Source: Clostridiaceae bacterium (GTDB lineage Bacteria > Bacillota > Clostridia > Lachnospirales > Lachnospiraceae). From it: a DNA stretch of 64,000 bases. Within the stretch, counting starts at the first letter, position 1, and every line of letters begins with the position of its first letter. Shown piece after piece: positions 27,253 to 36,199 of the stretch. The notes beneath the pieces are model-generated. The model made no database searches and was not told the origin of the DNA. It worked only from the letters and a program-made list of their open reading frames with translations. The stretch spans positions 496,001 through 560,000 of the forward strand of contig CABJBA010000001.1 in NCBI GenBank assembly GCA_902363735.1, written 5' to 3'. The translations under genes were made by a program, and so were the position numbers.

Positions 27253-27495
27253 TTATGCTGCTGAATACTTGCTTGAAGCCTTTGCTCTCAGCAATTCTTC
27301 AAATTCTGCATTTTCCCCGCTGAATTCAACGGTCAGAGTCTTGGTTAAATCCAGGCTCAATACTCCTAGCATAGACTTTGCATCAATGGTTACTCTATTG
27401 TAAAACACGTCTATTTCAAAATTACATTTAGAAGCAACAGCAACAAACTCTTTCGCATCAGCAATGGTTGGAAGCATAATTTTAAATTCTTTCAT
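27253..27495 (-). CDS. HPr-like protein without the phospho-acceptor histidine (Crh-like)
   Basis: An 80-residue protein with the HPr fold pattern: FYNRVTIDAKSMLGVLSLDL closely matches the Ser46 regulatory region of HPr (KSMLGVLSL). The region where HPr carries active-site His15 reads TIADAKEFVAVA with no His. So it cannot take part in PTS phosphotransfer but could be a Ser-phosphorylated catabolite-control partner like Crh. The second ATG (27495) fits GGAG spacing. It has its own promoter and terminator. Confidence 0.75.
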   Translation of the reverse strand: MKEFKIMLPTIADAKEFVAVASKCNFEIDVFYNRVTIDAKSMLGVLSLDLTKTLTVEFSGENAEFEELLRAKASSKYSAA

Positions 27496-27538
27496 AATCA
27501 AACTCCTTTTTTAATGATCAAAATAATAAGCCATTATA

Positions 27539-27567
27539 CTTATATCATCTTTGACATCATTTGTCAA
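27539..27567 (-). promoter_or_regulatory. promoter of the HPr-like gene with a palindrome over the -35
   Basis: Minus strand TTGACA (complement of 27562-27567), 17-bp spacer, TATAAG (complement of 27539-27544). The -35 is one arm of the palindrome TTGACA-AATGA-TGTCAA (27551-27567), a possible operator. Confidence 0.6.
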
Positions 27568-27854
27568 ATTATGCTTTTGACCCAATTATATTGCTGATTT
27601 TGTGCAGAACATGTTATTTTTTCCCGACTTACGCCCAGTAGCTGAGCATATTTTTGCGGGAAGCAGTTTTTTTTAGGGAATCATTCTCAATTATTTCTTT
27701 GGTTCTAATTCAATTTCACTATTTTATCTTGTTATTTTTATAAGAAACGCCAAAAATGCAGACATGGGACAAAAAAACACCTACTGGTGTCATTATACCA
27801 TAAACAGGTGTTCGATGACAATCATATAAGTTTTTTATTTTTTTCAAAAAACTG

Positions 27855-27883
27855 TTGCAATTAAAAATCTTATATGCTATACT
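27855..27883 (+). promoter_or_regulatory. promoter of tRNA-Trp
   Basis: TTGCAA, a 17-bp spacer and TATACT end 39 nt before the tRNA. Upstream A/T tracts resemble an UP element. The region between the HPr promoter and this promoter (27568-27854) has no gene that I can see. Confidence 0.7.
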
Positions 27884-27922
27884 TTCTAGGTGCTCAAATG
27901 AGGACAAATATTGCTTCACCAC

Positions 27923-27993
27923 AGGGGAATAGTTCAATGGTAGAGCAACGGTCTCCAAAACCGTAAATGGGGGTTCGAGCCCCTCTTCCCCTG
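27923..27993 (+). tRNA. tRNA-Trp (anticodon CCA)
   Basis: A complete 71-nt cloverleaf: acceptor AGGGGAA/TTCCCCT, D arm GTTC-AATGGTA-GAGC, anticodon arm ACGGT-CTCCAAA-ACCGT with anticodon CCA, T arm GGGGG-TTCGAGC-CCCTC (one G-U), discriminator G. CCA is not encoded. It reads UGG Trp codons, the codon class repeatedly lost to stops in the decayed island. Confidence 0.95.
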
Positions 27994-28001
27994 CTTTATA
28001 T

Positions 28002-28044
28002 AGTCTCAAAACCCTTGATAAAATCGAGGTTTTGGGACTTTTTT
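28002..28044 (+). terminator. terminator of tRNA-Trp
   Basis: AGTC-T-CAAAACC and GGTTTTG-G-GACT form an 11-bp stem followed by six T, immediately after the tRNA. Confidence 0.85.
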
Positions 28045-28078
28045 ATTTTTCTTCTTTGCAGTATCAAATATGAAGTTA

Positions 28079-28465
28079 TCACTCTAAAATGTCTATTACA
28101 TTGCTGTATCCTGCCTTTTGAATTAATTGGTTTAGTCCATCAAGAATTTCTTCTTTCGTATAATTGTTCCTTAATAAAAACTCATCTTCTTTTTCGCTTA
28201 AATACTTATAAAAAAGCACTGTGGCTATCATATCATCTCTATTGCTGTAATCCAGGCCACTTAACATTGTATTTTCTGCATCATTTATTTCACCATTATC
28301 CACCATAATCAATAAATCTTTTAGCTTTTTCCCAGAAACCTCATATTTGTTTTCATCTGATAAATCAACGGAAGTATATTGTTTACCAAGCATCAACGAA
28401 ATAAGTACTCTCACCATTTCTTGGATTATTCTCATAATGTAATCTTTTTCATCATATAAGCTCAT
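28079..28465 (-). CDS. hypothetical protein, DUF6483-like
   Basis: A 128-residue, helix-rich soluble protein (YDEKDYIMRIIQEMVRVLIS ... GLNQLIQKAGYSNVIDILE) of a type common in Lachnospiraceae genomes; I believe it fits the DUF6483 family, but no function is known. GGGGG lies before the ATG. Monocistronic, downstream of the tRNA terminator on the opposite strand. Confidence 0.65.
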   Translation of the reverse strand: MSLYDEKDYIMRIIQEMVRVLISLMLGKQYTSVDLSDENKYEVSGKKLKDLLIMVDNGEINDAENTMLSGLDYSNRDDMIATVLFYKYLSEKEDEFLLRNNYTKEEILDGLNQLIQKAGYSNVIDILE

Positions 28466-28610
28466 ATTCAGCCCCCTACGAATTTAATGTTCTATACTAA
28501 GAATACTCCAATCTCCACTAACTATCAATATTAAGTTTTCAAAATACAGTAATTTGTAAAATCCTGATTTTTAATTATGGAACACGGATTTTATGTCATT
28601 TTCGTGCACA

Positions 28611-28646
28611 AAAAAACTACTAACCATCAGAATTAGCTAGTAGTTT
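28611..28646 (-). terminator. terminator of the secreted-protein gene
   Basis: AAACTACTA and TAGTAGTTT form a perfect 9-bp stem; on the minus strand it is followed by a T-run. It lies 50 nt after the stop at 28697. Confidence 0.8.
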
Positions 28647-28696
28647 ATGCCTAATATAACATAGCGGATCACTTACTTTAATCAAAGAAGAATACT

Positions 28697-29503
28697 TTAC
28701 TGATTCATAGATTCAGTTGCTAACCCACCGCTCCACACTCCGTAATAGTCTTGTGCCGACTGTTCATCCTGAAAATCTTGTCTGATTTGTATTTCCGTTC
28801 CTGCACTAGCGGTACCATAAGCAATTGTAATCCAAAATCTGTCAACTTTAAACTGGCATGCATAACCTCCTCCAATAATTATCTTTTTAGCCTTTGCATC
28901 ATATCCCATCTCCCTCAGCTTTCTAGCAGCTGTAAATGCATCATTATGCTCCACATCTGGGGCATAGGCAAAAAGATGGCTGATATCCGCTACGTCAGAA
29001 AAAAGACTTATAACATAGGGCTTTTCATCCATTCTTTTATTGGGAGTAAATTGACTAGCATAACTTATACTATATGGCAAACCTGAAAATGGTCTGGAAA
29101 CGCTATTTGTTTCCTCCCCAAACTTCGCTACATTTTCAGCCCTTGTATGGCTCATCAGATACCAAATCTCATCGCTAATGCCAAGAGTGTAGGCAGGGTT
29201 ACTCCACTCCGGTAACGTATCTACTTCTCCATTAACTACTCTAGCCCCATTCTCGTTAAGGATAGACCCATCAGGAGCTGTTGTATTAATAAGGCAATAT
29301 CCCTCCGAAGTAAAATAATACATTTTCCCATCAATCCTATGCCAACCATGTGATTTATATGAACCATCACGCTCCAGCACCCAACGCCAACCGATCTCAT
29401 CTTGCTGCCACTGCGCATATGCTGCAGTTGTTGTTCCAACTGTAAAAACCATTGATATTGCAGCCAATAACAATCCTTTATTCAAAAAACAATATTTCTT
29501 CAT
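28697..29503 (-). CDS. secreted protein with cell-wall-binding repeat
   Basis: A 268-residue exported protein: signal peptide (KKYCFLNKGLLLAAISMVF, cleavage near AYAQ at about 30), then one or two choline/cell-wall-binding type repeats (GWRWVLERDGSYKSHGWHRI, DGKMYYFTSEGYCL), and a C-terminal domain of about 170 residues without recognised family. It is probably attached to the wall or teichoic acids. GGGAG precedes the ATG. Monocistronic with its own terminator. Confidence 0.75.
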   Translation of the reverse strand: MKKYCFLNKGLLLAAISMVFTVGTTTAAYAQWQQDEIGWRWVLERDGSYKSHGWHRIDGKMYYFTSEGYCLINTTAPDGSILNENGARVVNGEVDTLPEWSNPAYTLGISDEIWYLMSHTRAENVAKFGEETNSVSRPFSGLPYSISYASQFTPNKRMDEKPYVISLFSDVADISHLFAYAPDVEHNDAFTAARKLREMGYDAKAKKIIIGGGYACQFKVDRFWITIAYGTASAGTEIQIRQDFQDEQSAQDYYGVWSGGLATESMNQ

Positions 29504-29677
29504 ATTTCTCAGCTCCCACTTTTATGCTACATTTCATATTTAAATTCGACATTAACTGCAATTTCTTAAGTTGATAAACAAACTTTATTCAATTACGTTA
29601 ATAAATGAAAAAGATCACAAAAAGACCTTTTCCCTATCTTTTTATATAATTATGCATTATAACTGTACTTTCACAAA

Positions 29678-29712
29678 AAAAGCAACACCCTATATAATAA
29701 GATGCTGCTTTT
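29678..29712 (-). terminator. terminator of the rubredoxin-like gene
   Basis: AAAAGCA and TGCTTTT pair across a short irregular loop, with seven T following on the minus strand, 27 nt after the stop at 29739. Confidence 0.7.
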
Positions 29713-29738
29713 GAGCTAATTTAAAATTGTTTGAATAA

Positions 29739-30071
29739 TTAATACTTTCCTAATTTCATGTGTCCGGCAAGTTCTGTTTTTGATCTTTGTTTAATCACCC
29801 ATGCCTCATCCTTTGCCTGAGTAAATGCAGATACACATTTAGGATCCAGGTTATCTTCGATTCCTTCCTTGCTTAATGCAATGATCTTTTCTGCTAATGT
29901 AATAACTTCCATATGAATCGCATTGGTGCGATCAGAACGATATATTTTCTCTGCATCCTCATCACTAATTTCTTCAAACTTATCTGCGCCCATGCTACAT
30001 TTTGGACATTTTTCCGGAGCAGTTTCACCTTCGTATACATATCCACACACTAAACATTTGAATAATTTCAT
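29739..30071 (-). CDS. rubredoxin-like domain protein
   Basis: The first 45 residues form a rubredoxin-type site [11 protein letters not shown] ... CPKC (two CxxC pairs), as at the C-terminus of rubrerythrins and the N-terminus of the oxidoreductase at 13605-14906. The remaining 65 residues are helical ([20 protein letters not shown] ... [20 protein letters not shown]). It is probably a small electron carrier in oxidative stress defence and a plausible partner of the NADH:rubredoxin-type reductase. AGGAGG precedes the ATG. Confidence 0.8.
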   Translation of the reverse strand: MKLFKCLVCGYVYEGETAPEKCPKCSMGADKFEEISDEDAEKIYRSDRTNAIHMEVITLAEKIIALSKEGIEDNLDPKCVSAFTQAKDEAWVIKQRSKTELAGHMKLGKY

Positions 30072-30146
30072 TAAAATATGCCTCCTTTAATTTTAAAAAT
30101 AATTATTAGCTCTAAATAATATATTAACTACTATACTTTATTTGTC

Positions 30147-30168
30147 AATCCCCGATGGGATTTTTTTA
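30147..30168 (+). terminator. orphan terminator-like hairpin
   Basis: AATCCC-CGAT-GGGATT is followed by a long T tract on the plus strand, between the divergent rubredoxin and peptidase genes. No plus-strand gene precedes it; it may stop antisense transcription or belong to an unannotated RNA. Confidence 0.5.
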
Positions 30169-30324
30169 TTTTTATTTTTCAAACAGCTTTTCTATAAATC
30201 TTTAATAAATCACACTCCAGTATCATATTATGAGACAATTCCAGCGAATACATTACGTGCTCTATATTTGAACTTTATAGGGTTTCCCAAATGCTGAGTA
30301 TTACTTTTTTTTCGTTTTGATTTA

Positions 30325-30333
30325 TGTTATAAT
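30325..30333 (+). promoter_or_regulatory. extended -10 promoter of the M42 peptidase gene
   Basis: TGTTATAAT (TGn plus TATAAT) lies about 32 nt before the start codon; no strong -35 is visible. Confidence 0.55.
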
Positions 30334-30364
30334 GGTCTGATTGTGAAAAAGAGAGGTGTTATAA

Positions 30365-31405
30365 ATGAACAAATCAGCTTATTTAGATTATATATTAGAT
30401 CAGACACTGAAAATTCTTTCCATAGACAGTCCTACTGGATTCACAAAAAATGTTACAGAATATATTATGGAAGAATATAGGAGTCTTGGGTATTCCCCAA
30501 AACGAACTGTGAAAGGTGGAATACTTTGTGAAATAGGAGGCCAGGGGCAATCAAAAAATGCTTTATGTTTGGAAGCTCATGTTGATACTTTAGGCGGAAT
30601 GATATCTCAGATTATGGACTCAGGACGTCTTATCTTAACTCCTTTGGGAGGACTTGAGCCAAATAATACAGAAGCTGAAAACTGTAAGATATATACACGT
30701 TCGGGTAAGATCTACAGTGGTACCATGCAGATGAAAAATGCTTCCGTACATGTTAATAAAAACTATCGATCCACAGCAAGGGAATTTGATACAATGGAAG
30801 TTGTTATTGATGAAAAAGTACACTCCAAAGAAGATGTCCTTTCACTTGATATACGTGTTGGAGACATTGTCTGCTTTGATCCGCGTACCATATTAACAGA
30901 AAGCGGTTATTTAAAAAGCAGATTTTTAGATGATAAAGTTAGCGTCGGTATTTTACTTGGTTTTGCCAAATACGTAAAAGAAGAAAGTATTAAGCTGACT
31001 CGTAAAGTATATCAATATTTCACTGTATTTGAGGAGGTTGGGCATGGCGGAGCTGGCTCCATACCTTCAGATGTCACCGAAGTGATTTCCGTAGATTTAG
31101 GTTGTGTTGGTGATGGATTAACCTGCACTGAATATCAGGTGTCCATATGTGCAAAGGACAGCGTCGGTCCATACCATTATGATGTAGTTACCGGATTAAT
31201 CGAAGCGGCTCAGAAAGGTAATGTAGATTATGCCATTGATATTTATCCCCATTATGCTTCTGATGTTGATTCTGCCTTGACGGCTGGTCATGAAGTGAGG
31301 CATGGGCTCATTGGACCAGGTGTATATGCTACCCATGGGTATGAAAGAAGTCACAAGGAGGGTATTCTAAATACTTTTTTACTTTTAACAGAATATTTAT
31401 CCTGA
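30365..31405 (+). CDS. M42-family metallo-aminopeptidase
   Basis: A 346-residue dinuclear-metal aminopeptidase of the M42 (glutamyl aminopeptidase/FrvX) family. The metal and catalytic pattern is present: EAHVDTLG (His, Asp), RFLDDKVS (bridging Asp), FEEVGHGG (catalytic Glu pair), SVDLG (Asp) and ATHGYERSH (last His). It likely trims N-terminal residues from cytosolic peptides as a large oligomer. GAGAGG lies before the ATG. Monocistronic with its own extended -10 promoter. Confidence 0.9.
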   Translation: MNKSAYLDYILDQTLKILSIDSPTGFTKNVTEYIMEEYRSLGYSPKRTVKGGILCEIGGQGQSKNALCLEAHVDTLGGMISQIMDSGRLILTPLGGLEPNNTEAENCKIYTRSGKIYSGTMQMKNASVHVNKNYRSTAREFDTMEVVIDEKVHSKEDVLSLDIRVGDIVCFDPRTILTESGYLKSRFLDDKVSVGILLGFAKYVKEESIKLTRKVYQYFTVFEEVGHGGAGSIPSDVTEVISVDLGCVGDGLTCTEYQVSICAKDSVGPYHYDVVTGLIEAAQKGNVDYAIDIYPHYASDVDSALTAGHEVRHGLIGPGVYATHGYERSHKEGILNTFLLLTEYLS

Positions 31406-31417
31406 TTCATTTATGAT

Positions 31418-31465
31418 GAACATTCCAAAGGCGTGAGTAATTAATCTCACGCCTTTGGAATGTTC
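31418..31465. terminator. perfect 20-bp inverted repeat between convergent genes
   Basis: The arms 31418-31437 and 31446-31465 are perfectly complementary over 20 bp around an 8-nt TAATTAAT loop. It ends the M42 gene (plus) and citF (minus), yet has no T-run, so it may act by RNA processing or stability rather than classical termination. Confidence 0.6.
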
Positions 31466-31483
31466 TGTCTCATATTATTTATA

Positions 31484-33031
31484 TCAATTGAGATTTTTAG
31501 GCTTTCTAGCTACATCAATGATGGTTCCATCCCGGTATTCAATCACTGCCACTATTTTGTCATCGAATTCAATGTCAGCAGGTTTTCCCACAATTTTATA
31601 CGCTTCATCCCTAAGCTCTTCGATTGTCTTTAAAGGCAGGTTTGTCTTGCTTAAGGACTCAATCAGGTCCTTTCTGGCAGGATTGACAGCAATGCCGTAA
31701 TCAGTGACTACAATGTCAATGCTCTCTCCAGGAGTCGTAATTGAGGTTACCTTATCACGTATTGTTGCAATCCTGCTTCTCACAAGAGGAGTTACGATAA
31801 TAGCAACCTTAGAACCTGCAGCAGTGTCAACATGTCCTCCCGGAGCACCCTGGAGCAATCCATTCGACCCCTGGATCACGTTGACATTGAAATCCACATC
31901 AATCTCCAATGCTCCCAGAATAACGTAATCAAGCTGGTTTACAAAAGCCCCCTTATTAAAAGGATTGGCATATTGGGATACGGTAATTTCAAAATGGTTG
32001 GGATCGGTATGTACGGACTGAACCGTTGCAACATCAAATGCCTGGTCATTGAGCAGCTTTCCTATATAGCCTTCCTTCATTAAGGCAATCATAGGTTCGG
32101 TAATTCCGCCCATAGCCCAGCCCATTTTAATATTCTTTTCATCCATATATTTTTTCAAAAACCTGGTGACAGCCAGGGAAGCTCCCCCGCCGCCTGTCTG
32201 AAAAGTAAAGCCGTCTTTGAAGTATTCTGTATTCGCCATACACTCGGCTGCATACTGGGCAATCATAAGCTCCCGGGTATCCTGGGTCAGCCTCAGAATT
32301 CCTGTGGCTATTTTACTTTGTTCTCCTACCTTATCAACTACAAGTACTGCATCCACATGAATTCCCGGTATGCTTGCCGGAAAGTTAGGTGCAGGCAGAA
32401 GTGTGTCTGTGACCACCACCACATAATCCGCAAATTGGGCATCTACCGTGGCATAGGATAAGACTCCGCAATCTGATTTCCCTCCTTTTCCACTGGCATT
32501 TCCATAAATATCGCTTGTAGAAGCTCCGATAAATGCCACATTGATATGGACTTCTCCTGTCTCAATGGCTCTCACCCGGCCGCCATGGCTTCTGATATAT
32601 GCAGGTGTCTTAAGCTTTCCTTTTGAAACGGTTTCACCGATTTCATCCCGGATACCACTGGTGGAAAGCCCTGTTACAGTTCCGTCTTCAATGCATGTTA
32701 CAAGAGAGCTCTGAGCAGCTCCCACGCTGGAAGCACAAACGTATAAATCTTTAATTCCCTTTTTTTGAATCACATCCATGACCATATTGCAGACAAAGTC
32801 TCCATTGCGGAAATGATGATGGAAAGAAATGGTCATACCATCCTTAAGCCCACTCTTTTCAATGACCTCCTCCATGGAAGAGAGAACCTTACTGCCCCCT
32901 GGTGCCACATAAGCCTTGACCTTTGGAGCATCTTTTTTGAATTCATAATTGTCACGGTAATTCTGTCCCTGAAAAACTTCTTTTCCCTTTAAATATTCCT
33001 CAGGAATTTCTCTGCCTAATATATTCTTCAT
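31484..33031 (-). CDS. citF: citrate lyase alpha subunit, locus 1
   Basis: A 515-residue citrate:acetyl-ACP transferase of the CoA-transferase fold (FHHHFRNGDFV, YIRSHGGRVRAIETGEV, GGGGASLA, ITTPGESIDIVVTDYGIAVN). With CitE and CitD it cleaves citrate to acetate and oxaloacetate in the cytoplasm. It overlaps citE by 4 nt (ATGA). It is clearly paralogous to the copy at 52480-54042 but not identical. No citC, citX or citG sits at this locus, so it would depend on the maturation enzymes encoded at locus 2. Confidence 0.92.
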   Translation of the reverse strand: MKNILGREIPEEYLKGKEVFQGQNYRDNYEFKKDAPKVKAYVAPGGSKVLSSMEEVIEKSGLKDGMTISFHHHFRNGDFVCNMVMDVIQKKGIKDLYVCASSVGAAQSSLVTCIEDGTVTGLSTSGIRDEIGETVSKGKLKTPAYIRSHGGRVRAIETGEVHINVAFIGASTSDIYGNASGKGGKSDCGVLSYATVDAQFADYVVVVTDTLLPAPNFPASIPGIHVDAVLVVDKVGEQSKIATGILRLTQDTRELMIAQYAAECMANTEYFKDGFTFQTGGGGASLAVTRFLKKYMDEKNIKMGWAMGGITEPMIALMKEGYIGKLLNDQAFDVATVQSVHTDPNHFEITVSQYANPFNKGAFVNQLDYVILGALEIDVDFNVNVIQGSNGLLQGAPGGHVDTAAGSKVAIIVTPLVRSRIATIRDKVTSITTPGESIDIVVTDYGIAVNPARKDLIESLSKTNLPLKTIEELRDEAYKIVGKPADIEFDDKIVAVIEYRDGTIIDVARKPKNLN

Positions 33032-33921
33032 GCCAGATCCCCCCTATAAACTCCAGCTGCCTTGCCTAACTGGAGAATTCTTTTTGCTCCCTCCACAAAG
33101 GCAATATCCACCATCTGTCCGTCAACCAAAAATACACCTATCCCCTGCTCTCCGCTTTCTTTTACCGCCTCTATAATATGGACTGCGTGCTGCAGTTCTT
33201 TTTCCGTAGGCATAAATACATCGTGGATCAGAGAAATCTGTTTGGGGCTGATAGCAGATTTTCCATCGTATCCCATATCCCGGATCAGTTCCGTTTCCTT
33301 GATAAATCCTTCCATATCGTTTAAGTCTGTGTGAACTGTATCAAAACACATAATGCCTGCTGCCCTGGCTGCCATAACAATCTGGGATCGGGCGGCAAAA
33401 AGTTCATCTCCTTTGGAGGTGCGGCGGGCATGGAGGGTTCTGGTATAATCTCCGGCGCTCAAAGCAACACCCATCAACCGTTCACTGCTTTTGCATATTT
33501 CATAAGCATTCATGACGGCAAAGGGAGATTCCAAAGCTGCCATCAGCATAATGGAACCTTCCTTTTTGCCAAATTCTTTTTCTGCAGATGCAACAAGTTC
33601 TTCTATGTATTTCACATCTGCAGCTGTCTCTGTCTTCGGTATTCGGATGCCGTCACACCCTCCGGCCACAGCCGCCCGGATATCTTCCTTGTGATAAGAG
33701 GTATCAAGGGCATTAATCCTCACCCAAAGTTCAACACCATAATAATCATGGTACTTTAAAGTGTTGTAAAGCTGTATCCGGGCAGAGTCCTTTTCCCGTT
33801 CTGCCACCGCATCCTCCAAGTCAAAGATCACACAGTCAGGCTTATAGACGTAAGCATCTTTTACCAGAGATGCCCGCTGGGCATTTAAAAATAACATAGT
33901 TCTTCTTATTCTATTTTTCAT
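33028..33921 (-). CDS. citE: citrate lyase beta subunit, locus 1
   Basis: A HpcH/HpaI-type TIM-barrel lyase of 297 residues (RRTMLFLNAQ, FDLEDAVAEREKD, RIPKTETAADV, ALSAGDYTRT) that cleaves citryl-ACP to acetyl-ACP and oxaloacetate with Mg2+. Start 33921 is preferred because its ATGA overlaps the citD stop; the frame from 33936 would overlap more. Middle gene of citD-citE-citF. Confidence 0.92.
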   Translation of the reverse strand: MKNRIRRTMLFLNAQRASLVKDAYVYKPDCVIFDLEDAVAEREKDSARIQLYNTLKYHDYYGVELWVRINALDTSYHKEDIRAAVAGGCDGIRIPKTETAADVKYIEELVASAEKEFGKKEGSIMLMAALESPFAVMNAYEICKSSERLMGVALSAGDYTRTLHARRTSKGDELFAARSQIVMAARAAGIMCFDTVHTDLNDMEGFIKETELIRDMGYDGKSAISPKQISLIHDVFMPTEKELQHAVHIIEAVKESGEQGIGVFLVDGQMVDIAFVEGAKRILQLGKAAGVYRGDLA

Positions 33922-34214
33922 ATTCTCGTACCCCATGGAATGTTTTCTGTTAATTCACAGGCCCGGAAAATGGCAGTTTCCACTCTGGACCGCAAGGTAC
34001 AGTCAAGAGCCCCCTTATCCACTACCACGATTTTCGCTTGTTCCACCTCCAAAGAATTCAGAACCTCCATAATGGACTCCCGGATCTGGACACCGTACTG
34101 TTCCATCACACTGCTTTCCAGGCTTATATCAATACCCTGGTTGTATGGCTCCACACTTACATGGGCATCACTGGACTCATAAGTCCCTGCAATGGCGCTC
34201 TTTTTCAGAATCAT
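33918..34214 (-). CDS. citD: citrate lyase acyl carrier protein (gamma), locus 1
   Basis: A 98-residue acyl carrier. GTYESSDAHV contains Ser14, the site that receives the phosphoribosyl-dephospho-CoA prosthetic group in CitD; VDKGALDCTLRSRVE is the second conserved block. Start at 34214 fits a GGGG site 8 nt upstream; 34232 is less likely. It lies 102 nt after radA on the same strand with no clear terminator or the citrate-regulon promoter motif, so read-through from radA is possible. Confidence 0.9.
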   Translation of the reverse strand: MILKKSAIAGTYESSDAHVSVEPYNQGIDISLESSVMEQYGVQIRESIMEVLNSLEVEQAKIVVVDKGALDCTLRSRVETAIFRACELTENIPWGTRI

Positions 34215-34316
34215 TTCAAAATCCCCTTTCACATTTATTTTTTTCTTCGAATTTAGATCTATTCTCTGATTATATCACTTCCCCATAGGTTAATCAATAT
34301 CTTCAAAAGCCACTTC

Positions 34317-35708
34317 TTATCCCATTACCCTTGCAATGGCCTCCCTTACATTGCCGACTCCGATCAGGCGTATACCTTCTGTCTTCCCCATCTTTTCCAG
34401 GGAAATTTCCGGCAGCACACAAGTCTCAAATCCCAATTTTCTGGCCTCATTGACTCTCTGCTGGGCCATAGATACGGCCCGCACCTCTCCTGATAAGCCT
34501 ATCTCTCCGAAAATAATGGTTTTGGAGTCCACCGCTTTGTCCTTCATGCTGGAAACAATGGCCAGAGCAATGGCCAGATCCAGGGCAGGTTCATTCATCC
34601 TCAAGCCCCCTGTAATATTTACATAAGCGTCAAAATGGGATAAATCATAGTGGCACCGTTTCTCCAAAACAGCCATTAAAAGATTGACCCTGTTGTAATC
34701 CGTTCCTGCTGCAGTCCGTCTTGGCATTCCAAATGCAGTAGGGGTAATCAAGGCCTGAACCTCCAAAAGCATGGGCCTTGTCCCCTCCATGGAACATGCT
34801 ACCACCGCTCCGGAAGCTCCCTCAGGTCTTCCGCTTAACATATATTCAGAAGGATTTTTCACTTCAGAAAGCCCGCTTTCCACCATCTCAAAGACACCAA
34901 TTTCATTGGTAGAACCAAAGCGGTTTTTCACCCCTCGTATAATCCGGTAAGCCGCACTCCGCTCCCCTTCAAAATACAGAACCGTGTCCACCATATGCTC
35001 CAGTACCCTGGGACCTGCCACAACCCCTTCCTTAGTCACATGGCCTACAATAAAAACAGCAATCCCCGATCCCTTTGCAATCTGAAGGAGAATGCCTGTG
35101 GATTCCCTCACCTGGCTGACACTTCCCGGAGCAGAGGAAATTTCCTCCCGGAACATAGTCTGGATGGAGTCAATGATTACTACATCCGGCTTCTCCTCTT
35201 CAATGGCCCGCTCAATCAGTTCCAGGCTGGTTTCGCAAAGAAATAAAAGTTCTCCTGTCACCTCTCCGATCCGGTTTGCCCGAAGTTTGATCTGCTTTAA
35301 GGATTCCTCTCCTGATATGTAAAGAACTTTTTGTCCCCCTGCAGCCATATTGCGGCAGACCTGTAAAAGCAGTGTGGATTTTCCGATTCCAGGATCCCCT
35401 CCTACCAGAACTAAAGAGCCTTTTACAACTCCGCCTCCCAGTACACGGTCCAGCTCTTCATATCCTGTTTTCATTCTGTCCTGCTCATCCAGCTTGATTT
35501 CTGAAAGTCTGGAAGGTTTTATTTTTAAGGAATTCCCTGAATTTCCATTGCTGCTTCCGATTCCTCTTCTGGCCCCGGACTCCTTTTTACCCACCGGCTC
35601 TTCCACAAGAGTATTCCACTCCTTGCAGGCTGGACACTGGCCCAGCCATTTTACAGATTCATATCCGCACTCCTTACAGAAAAATGCGGTTGTCTTTGTC
35701 TTCGCCAT
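34317..35708 (-). CDS. radA: DNA repair protein RadA
   Basis: A 463-residue branch-migration factor for recombination: N-terminal zinc finger (CKECG ... CPACKEW), RecA-like core with Walker A GGDPGIGKST, the RadA-specific KNRFGSTNEIGVF motif, and a Lon-like C-terminal domain. Full length for the family. AGGGAGG lies upstream of the ATG. It follows the unknown 137-residue gene by 78 nt and sits downstream of the clpC operon, as in many Firmicutes (clpC-radA order). Confidence 0.95.
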   Translation of the reverse strand: MAKTKTTAFFCKECGYESVKWLGQCPACKEWNTLVEEPVGKKESGARRGIGSSNGNSGNSLKIKPSRLSEIKLDEQDRMKTGYEELDRVLGGGVVKGSLVLVGGDPGIGKSTLLLQVCRNMAAGGQKVLYISGEESLKQIKLRANRIGEVTGELLFLCETSLELIERAIEEEKPDVVIIDSIQTMFREEISSAPGSVSQVRESTGILLQIAKGSGIAVFIVGHVTKEGVVAGPRVLEHMVDTVLYFEGERSAAYRIIRGVKNRFGSTNEIGVFEMVESGLSEVKNPSEYMLSGRPEGASGAVVACSMEGTRPMLLEVQALITPTAFGMPRRTAAGTDYNRVNLLMAVLEKRCHYDLSHFDAYVNITGGLRMNEPALDLAIALAIVSSMKDKAVDSKTIIFGEIGLSGEVRAVSMAQQRVNEARKLGFETCVLPEISLEKMGKTEGIRLIGVGNVREAIARVMG

Positions 35709-35785
35709 TTTAATTTCCTCCCTGAACTTAAGAAAAAACCGGGCCCGAACTCCCTTTAAAGAGCCAGACCCAGCTTTTTGTCTAT

Positions 35786-36199
35786 TTATCTTTTTCTTAT
35801 CTTCACTGCTACCGGCGTTCCTTCATTCAATTCCACGCTGACGGACAGTTTTCCGCTCATGTTGGTTCTCATGCTTCCTACAGCCGATTCATCCACATAT
35901 ACTTCATACAAAGTATCTTCAGCCAACTGAATAGTCAATTGGGCATCCTTGTCACTTTCCACTTTAAAATCCACTCCGTCATTGGAAACGGCAAAGTTTT
36001 CAACAGAAGTTCCCGGCACGGACTCATATACAAACATTCCGTTACGCTCCAGCTTTGTTATCTCATAAAATGTTTTGACTTTATACAAATCACCCTTGTG
36101 CTCAAAGTCCTGTAATTTTGACTTTGCTCCTAATTTGTAATTACCAAAACTGATGGTTCCGTCTTCTTCTGTGCGGATTAATTCTTCAATCACCGGCAT
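35786..36199 (-). CDS. hypothetical beta-rich protein between clpC and radA
   Basis: A 137-residue protein rich in beta strands, without membrane segments or Cys. It starts MPVIEELIRTEEDGTISFGNY and ends VELNEGTPVAVKIRKR. In Lachnospiraceae proteins of this look are often labelled 'endosialidase' without evidence, and I would not use that name. GGAGGG upstream supports the start; a TATAAT (GTGTATAATG on the minus strand near 36290) may be its promoter. Confidence 0.6.
   Translation of the reverse strand: MPVIEELIRTEEDGTISFGNYKLGAKSKLQDFEHKGDLYKVKTFYEITKLERNGMFVYESVPGTSVENFAVSNDGVDFKVESDKDAQLTIQLAEDTLYEVYVDESAVGSMRTNMSGKLSVSVELNEGTPVAVKIRKR

Noticed and set aside
27719..28009. Minus-strand ORF with GEEGLEPPFTVLETVALPLNYSP
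   Set aside because: It is the antisense of the tRNA-Trp gene; this reading is a well-known false protein family produced by tRNA genes. It has no ribosome site.
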